A stretch of 28,237 bases of DNA from UBA4660 sp034408895 (lineage in GTDB: Bacteria > Bacteroidota > Bacteroidia > Flavobacteriales_D > Sanyastnellaceae). Where the stretch lies: NCBI GenBank assembly GCA_034408895.1, contig JAWXCI010000018.1, positions 1-28,237 of the forward strand. The letters are read 5' to 3'. The stretch's first letter is position 1; the number at the start of each line of letters is the position of its first letter. Below the pieces are notes generated by a model that did not search any database, was not told where the DNA came from, and was given only the letters and a program-made list of their open reading frames with translations. Shown one piece after another: positions 23,543-28,237 of the stretch. A program made the position numbers and the translations under genes.

Positions 23543-26500
23543 CTAGTTAAATACCTCCAATGTTCCGCGAATGGCTTTCGTTTCGGAAAGCACCACTTGA
23601 AATTGGTACAATCCATAAGCACAAAATGAAAGATTGATCATGGTGGCATGTACGCTGTTTTCAAGAGTCAAATCATACACAAGCTGACCAAGAGTATTCC
23701 AAACTAATATATGCTGCATTGGTATCTGAGAACTAAATAGAACTTCACCGTTTGTTGGATTGGGATATACGGAGAATGTTCCAAACACAGGTGCAGCTTC
23801 AATACCGTCACAAATTGCAATGAGGGTGCTGTCCACTGCGGTGTTACTACAGCCATACTCGTCCGTGTAACTGTATTCCACTGCGTGTATCCCTGTTCCA
23901 GGTTGTTGCAGATTCCATTCATTGAGCATTACACCACTGCCACTGAAAACTCCACCCGGTGGTGTGCCGCTGAGAAGTAATGTTTCTTCCTTAATACAAA
24001 CCGTATCGGGCAATTCAAAAAATACTTGTGGCAAAGGGTTGATGAATATTTCCAATTCTGTGGTGTCCACCAGATTGCAACCATAAGGGCCGGTGGCAAT
24101 GAGCGATAATGTATGTGTACCCGCTTCTGAGATCAATGCATTTATTACTGCACCATTGCCTAAAACAACACCGTCCAAATACCAAGTGCCTTCGGTGGCG
24201 GTGTTGGTTATCATTTGAGCAATCAAGTTTTGCGGAACGCATCCTTCAGCACCTTCGGTAATTTCAATTTCGGCTAGCACAGGCGGGCCAGCATTTAAGG
24301 TGAGCGAAAGTGAATCGGAGTAATTGCACAACGAATCGTGCGCCAGCAACTGTATGGTGTAAATGCCGGCCACTGGAATTTCTAAATCTACGGCTGGAGA
24401 GTTTTCATACTGTGTGCCATCGGGCATTGTCCATTGGAAATACTCTGCTCCTGTGGTGGTGTTGATAAAAAGCAATTCCTGCGGCACCTGGCACAAATCC
24501 ACTTCATTGTATTGCCAGTCAATATTTAATTGCGAAGGAGCCATATCCGGCACATGCACCACCACCTTCATGGTGTCCCACACATTGCAGGAGTTGATGT
24601 CAAAAGCAGCCAGTTGAACAAGATAATTGCCCGCTTCATTGTAGGTAAAACTGAGGGTCGAATCTTGCGAAGCCATCCAGCCATTACCAGCCCCAAAGTT
24701 CCATTGATAACTAGCGCTGTCGCTCCAATTAGAAAACTCGATGGTATAGGGCAGGCAACTACTTTGTACTTCATAAGTAAATGAAGAAACCACGGAAGGA
24801 GATTCAAAATCTATTTTGAATACTGCGGCTTCGGCACCTAGCCAATAAGCATCGGTATCATAGGCTCCATCCATGGCAGTAAACAAACCACCTAGCACTG
24901 AACAAACGGCTTGATAGACTATACCCTTTTGGTCGTAACGACTAGAACCCCCATCTACATGGTTACCGCCAAAAAACGAAGCATATAACAATTCCGATAA
25001 TTCGCTTGCGAATACGGACAAATAAAAACCACCACTATTTTGGGCAGCATCTTCGGTTATGGGAAGAGTTTTTAATGGATACCAGAAACCATGACCGGAA
25101 ATATATATTCTGTCACATTTGTCAATCAAAAATGCATTTGGGGCAAATAGGCCTGTTGTTCCCAATCCTGATCCAATAGGGGAACACAATTCCAATGTGG
25201 TGAGTTGTAAATCAAACTTCGCAATGAAGTCAAAACTTCCTGGCACCGAATAGGCATCACCAACTAATGGTATGGAACCACTACTCATGCCGCACACCCA
25301 CAGGTTGCCTTCGCTGTCCTGATCAATAAACTGAATTTCGTCTTCGCCATCGGTACCAAAAAATGTGCTCCTGAAAAACGCTCCGTTGGCAGGATTAAAC
25401 AAACCAATCCAACCATCAAATCCTGCTGCTTTTGCCGTCTGATACGCATCGTTGCTCACCGCAAGGGTATTGCTGTTGGTGCTGCCGCAAAGGGCAATGG
25501 TGCCATCGGCCAGCACTTCCATGTCGCACACATTTTCATGGTCTGTGGTACCAATCTGGGTGGCCCAATACAAAGTGCTTAAATCGGGCGACATACAGAA
25601 CACCGTAAAATTGGCATTGCCGAAGATGAAGCCGTAAGAAGTGGTTTGTGAATAATCAAGATACATGGTAGATATGCCCACCAACACATTGCCGTTTTCG
25701 TCAAGTTCTATTTCGCCACGATATCCAAGCGAACCGATTGCAGTGCCATCATATGTTAGACAACCGCGAAGACCATCCAACCCTGATCCACCAAAATAGG
25801 TGGACGCTTGAAGCTCGTTGCCTTCCGCTGAAAGCTTCGAAATAATCACATCAGATAATCCCCAAAAGGAAGAATCAAAGCAACCCGATGAAGTTGGAAA
25901 ATTGTCAGACTTTGACACTCCCAGAATAAATACTTCGTCCGCAAGAGTGCAAATTAACTTGGAAGGAAAATCATTACCAGTACCGCCAAGGTATGTACAC
26001 CAAAGAAGATATTCTCCGGTTGGATTGAATCTTGAAACGCCAATGTCTTGCATTCCATTGTGGGTAATATCATAAGCACCTAATTGAATTGGTAAATTGG
26101 ATTGAAAAGGAGATGAACCTAAAAAAATGTCAGCATTAAGTCCGTATGTACTGCAATAACCATAAGCTTCACCACTACTAATCCCCACCAGTGTAGCCGC
26201 CACCAGCTCAGGGTCAATGGTGAGGGTCTTCTCCACAGCATATCCATTTAGAAAATTGAACGAAACAACATTTTCGCTTAGGAAGTATTCGGCAATTACC
26301 TCAGTGAGTTGATTTGTTGTGTTTTGAAAACAGTAGGGTTGTATTTCTTTAAATTCACCGGCATGGGTTTCATATTTCAATTCGCCATGGATCAACTGCG
26401 GGTTCATACCATCATACTGCAACCGTATGTCATTTGCATCGGCACCGGGTCTTAATACAAATTCGTATTTGAAATTTCCCCTGCTGCTATAAACAATCAT

Positions 26501-26938
26501 GTCAATACCATCCCATAAGTTTGGATATACCACTCTTTCTACTGGATAGATTTTGTTTTTCCAGGCAGCGGGATCGCTGCCCAAAAAATAATTGCAATAG
26601 TGTGAAAAAGGTTTTTCGCCAATAGGCAAAACGGCATTGCAATCCACAAATTTGATTTGCCACGCATGGTGCCGCACGGCCATATCGGGCGCGTTGTGTG
26701 CTTTTGCCAAATCCTCGGCATGGGCCATGTCGAAGGTGATGGCATTGGTATGCAGAAACACAGTACCACCGCCAATGGAAGCTTTGTATTCAAAATTGCC
26801 AGACCACTGGCCATGGTTTTTTATGTATTGGATTTTATCGCTATTGCGCTGGGCACAGGCATGCGTTTGAGCCGAGACCAGTGTGCTGGTTTTGAACAGC
26901 ACAATCCATAAAAGTAAAAATAATTTACCGGAAGTCAT
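23543..26938 (-). CDS. Large T9SS-exported protein with SBBP-like propeller and PKD domains
   Basis: A secreted protein of 1131 aa from the ATG at 26938 (signal MTSGKLFLLLWIVLFKTSTLVSA). A TTG 45 bp upstream is in frame but would hide the signal peptide. After cleavage comes a beta-rich domain (about 30-250: IQYIKNHGQW, WDGIDMIVYSSRGNFKYEF) seen in front of SBBP repeats in Bacteroidetes. Then come about 450 residues of beta-propeller-like repeats (STYFGGSGLDGL, ASFFGGNHVDGGS, GEDEIQFIDQDSEGNLWVCG), two PKD-type domains (near 730-890, YQWNFGAGNGW and YFQWTMPDG), and a further Ig-like stretch. The last about 80 residues are a type A T9SS sorting domain (FSVYPNPTNGEVLFSS ... VVLSETKAIRGTLEVFN). 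Such proteins are exported to the surface, where adhesion or matrix roles are usual. The specific role is unknown. Confidence 0.88.
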   Translation of the reverse strand: MTSGKLFLLLWIVLFKTSTLVSAQTHACAQRNSDKIQYIKNHGQWSGNFEYKASIGGGTVFLHTNAITFDMAHAEDLAKAHNAPDMAVRHHAWQIKFVDCNAVLPIGEKPFSHYCNYFLGSDPAAWKNKIYPVERVVYPNLWDGIDMIVYSSRGNFKYEFVLRPGADANDIRLQYDGMNPQLIHGELKYETHAGEFKEIQPYCFQNTTNQLTEVIAEYFLSENVVSFNFLNGYAVEKTLTIDPELVAATLVGISSGEAYGYCSTYGLNADIFLGSSPFQSNLPIQLGAYDITHNGMQDIGVSRFNPTGEYLLWCTYLGGTGNDFPSKLICTLADEVFILGVSKSDNFPTSSGCFDSSFWGLSDVIISKLSAEGNELQASTYFGGSGLDGLRGCLTYDGTAIGSLGYRGEIELDENGNVLVGISTMYLDYSQTTSYGFIFGNANFTVFCMSPDLSTLYWATQIGTTDHENVCDMEVLADGTIALCGSTNSNTLAVSNDAYQTAKAAGFDGWIGLFNPANGAFFRSTFFGTDGEDEIQFIDQDSEGNLWVCGMSSGSIPLVGDAYSVPGSFDFIAKFDLQLTTLELCSPIGSGLGTTGLFAPNAFLIDKCDRIYISGHGFWYPLKTLPITEDAAQNSGGFYLSVFASELSELLYASFFGGNHVDGGSSRYDQKGIVYQAVCSVLGGLFTAMDGAYDTDAYWLGAEAAVFKIDFESPSVVSSFTYEVQSSCLPYTIEFSNWSDSASYQWNFGAGNGWMASQDSTLSFTYNEAGNYLVQLAAFDINSCNVWDTMKVVVHVPDMAPSQLNIDWQYNEVDLCQVPQELLFINTTTGAEYFQWTMPDGTQYENSPAVDLEIPVAGIYTIQLLAHDSLCNYSDSLSLTLNAGPPVLAEIEITEGAEGCVPQNLIAQMITNTATEGTWYLDGVVLGNGAVINALISEAGTHTLSLIATGPYGCNLVDTTELEIFINPLPQVFFELPDTVCIKEETLLLSGTPPGGVFSGSGVMLNEWNLQQPGTGIHAVEYSYTDEYGCSNTAVDSTLIAICDGIEAAPVFGTFSVYPNPTNGEVLFSSQIPMQHILVWNTLGQLVYDLTLENSVHATMINLSFCAYGLYQFQVVLSETKAIRGTLEVFN

Positions 26939-26989
26939 GAATATGTGCTTTTTTCGCAGACATAAACCATCTATAAAAATCAAACTAAA

Positions 26990-27993
26990 ATGAAAACAAG
27001 ATTTACCCCCCCCCCCGCGCGATTATCGCAGCGGTTCTGTTTCTGATTTCGGTACATGTTCATGGTCAATTTAATTTGTGTGCTGGTTCTACCAACGCAA
27101 ATGTAAGTGGTTCTTACGATTGCGCAACCACTCTTGCAAGCGTTGCAATTAACCCCATACCCGCGCTTACAGGTGTCTGCACTTGGTCGCTTGCAAACCT
27201 CAGTTCTGATCCATGTCAGTTTGTTGGATCAAATATCGCAGCCGGAAATTTTAATGTGAGCGTTACCAACAATGGAATAACAATCAATTTTTGTGTGGTA
27301 ATAAATCCACTGCTGCTTCCCGGTGTTGCCAATTTTACAGTGGTCAATCCATCGTGCCTGGGCAACGATGGAAGCATAACATTCAATGCAGCAGGGTTTA
27401 CTGTTCTTGCTATTCTGTGGAGCAATGGGGCCTTCGGGGTAAACACCATTAACAATCTGGTTCCGGGCAATTACACTTGTCTTGCGCTGATATTGGCTCC
27501 CAACAATGCAACATGCGCCAGTACTGTTCCTTTTATATTGCCAGCATACACACCTATAGCAGTAACAGCTAGCGCACAGACCGATTTTTGCGACACAGAT
27601 GGCAGCGGCCCGGGTGTGGGCAATGCTTTTGTGGCGTCCACTCCGAGCGGTGGTTCAGGATCGGGGTTTAATTGGCAGTGGAGTGGGCCGGCAAATATTG
27701 ACAACCCAAATTTTCAGACTACAAACATCACAGGTGGCATTGGATGTTTTGATGTAACAGTTTCCGATCCATTGTATCCGTGGTGTACGGCCACGGCTAC
27801 CGTGCAGGTAGAGCCACCATGTGGAGGAGATTACGATTGCAACGGGGTTATTAACGTCTCAGACTTATTGTACTGGCAGTCATCATTTACTCAATTTGCC
27901 CCCACGATAGGCGACCTTACCGGGTGTGACGATATTACCAACGTACTTGATTTACTGGTTTTTATTCAGGTGTATGGAACCTTTTGTCCTTAG
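26990..27993 (+). CDS. Secreted protein with dockerin-like repeats; start out of frame at a C11 tract
   Basis: The long frame (open from 26989, stop 27993) has no ATG of its own at the 5' end; the nearest in-frame start is TTG at 27076, inside the mature region. An ATG at 26990 opens MKTRFTPPP in another frame and would meet a stop at about 27044. Adding one C (12) or removing two (9) from the C run at 27006-27016 would join this start to AIIAAVLFLISVHVHGQ, a proper signal peptide, and to the rest of the protein. The mature part is Cys- and Asn-rich with Ig/SprB-like beta repeats (VNPSCLGNDGSITF, NLVPGNYTC). The last 55 residues hold two Ca-binding, dockerin-like repeats (DYDCNGVINVSDLLYW and DLTGCDDITNVLDLLVF). 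No T9SS sorting domain is seen. It may be phase-variable, or the C count may be a sequencing error. Confidence 0.7.
27006..27016 (+). repeat. C11 homopolymer tract
   Basis: Eleven consecutive C in the signal-peptide region of the dockerin-like gene, the longest run of a G or C base I found in the window. It sits 16 bases behind the ATG at 26990. Confidence 0.95.
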
Positions 27994-28050
27994 TGTTCAT
28001 GACTCATAAGATGAGTGGATAAGAACAAAGAATTTGGTATAAAAAGTAGC

Positions 28051-28236
28051 TCAGACGCAAATTAGTTGTACACAATTTTTGTTTTGCAGGGTCAATAAAT
28101 TTTGCGTGTAATTGAATTGGTCCAGGAGGTGTTTCAAAGTAACCCCCCGCTGAACCCCATCTTGTTTCACCACAAATTGCACATACCCTTCACGTTTGTT
28201 TCCATTTATCGGGGAGCAGGGTTTCCAGTTTGGAGT
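28051..28236 (-). CDS. Possible C-terminal fragment of an unknown protein
   Basis: The minus strand is open from the window edge to a TGA at 28051-28053, giving 61 residues that begin TPNWKPCSPINGNKREGYVQF and include VKQDGVQRGVTLKHLL. The opening resembles the C-terminal strand of TonB-like domains (P-x-W-x-P), but this is weak. It could be a partial gene or a chance frame. Its orientation would make it convergent with the dockerin-like gene. Confidence 0.3.
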   Translation of the reverse strand, partial: TPNWKPCSPINGNKREGYVQFVVKQDGVQRGVTLKHLLDQFNYTQNLLTLQNKNCVQLICV

Positions 28237-28237
28237 A

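Noticed and set aside
28002..28016. ACTCAT/ATGAGT stem after the dockerin-like gene
   Set aside because: Only 6 bp, AT-rich and not followed by a T-tract; too weak to call a terminator.

Overview
The window looks like a chromosomal segment of a Bacteroidetes (Bacteroidota) bacterium, most likely in or near Flavobacteriales. The evidence is type IX secretion (T9SS) C-terminal sorting domains, a Bacteroidetes-style LptC lipoprotein, the TPR lipoprotein / FtsK / LolA gene order, panD followed by a flippase-like membrane protein, promoter candidates of the form TAnnTTTG, and AT-rich gaps without strong Shine-Dalgarno sites. No rRNA, tRNA, CRISPR array or intact transposase was seen.

Layout. (1) 1-583: tail of a T9SS-exported protein, then a non-coding array of six 42-bp tandem repeats. 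(2) 584-5666, minus strand: a three-gene operon in the order GH65 maltose-phosphorylase-like enzyme, NodB-type polysaccharide deacetylase, MBOAT O-acyltransferase. (3) 5772-7584, plus: lptC, a DUF551-like small protein, an MBL-fold hydrolase. (4) 7585-8071: a gene-free stretch full of hairpins, including a 17-bp perfect stem whose plus strand also fits a G-quadruplex motif. (5) 8072-10393: an OmpA-like lipoprotein and three small ORFs, split by two strong rho-independent terminators. (6) 10491-12553: panD, a UPF0104 flippase-like protein, and a Tudor/SH3-like N-terminal domain protein. (7) 12600-17236: TPR lipoprotein (minus), then ftsK, lolA and a 37-aa single-pass membrane microprotein. (8) 17391-21622: an operon with a two-LysM protein carrying a transglycosylase-like domain whose catalytic Glu is replaced by Leu, followed by two SGNH-hydrolase-like proteins. 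(9) 21776-23109: PaaY-like hexapeptide protein overlapping trmN6. (10) 23209-23521: a MITE-like element with about 17-bp terminal inverted repeats and a TAA duplication. (11) 23543-27993: two divergent exported proteins. One is a 1131-aa SBBP/PKD/T9SS protein. The other has dockerin-like repeats, and its start and signal peptide are put out of frame by a C11 homopolymer. (12) The right edge may hold the 3' end of another minus-strand gene.

How the genes fit together. Most of the window serves the cell envelope: LPS export (lptC), lipoprotein sorting (lolA), chromosome segregation at the septum (ftsK), probable polysaccharide or peptidoglycan O-acylation and deacylation (MBOAT, deacetylase, SGNH pair, LysM pseudo-enzyme), and surface display by T9SS. 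The best leads for something new are the LysM pseudo-transglycosylase/SGNH operon, the C11 tract as a possible phase switch, the 42-bp array and the MITE-like element.
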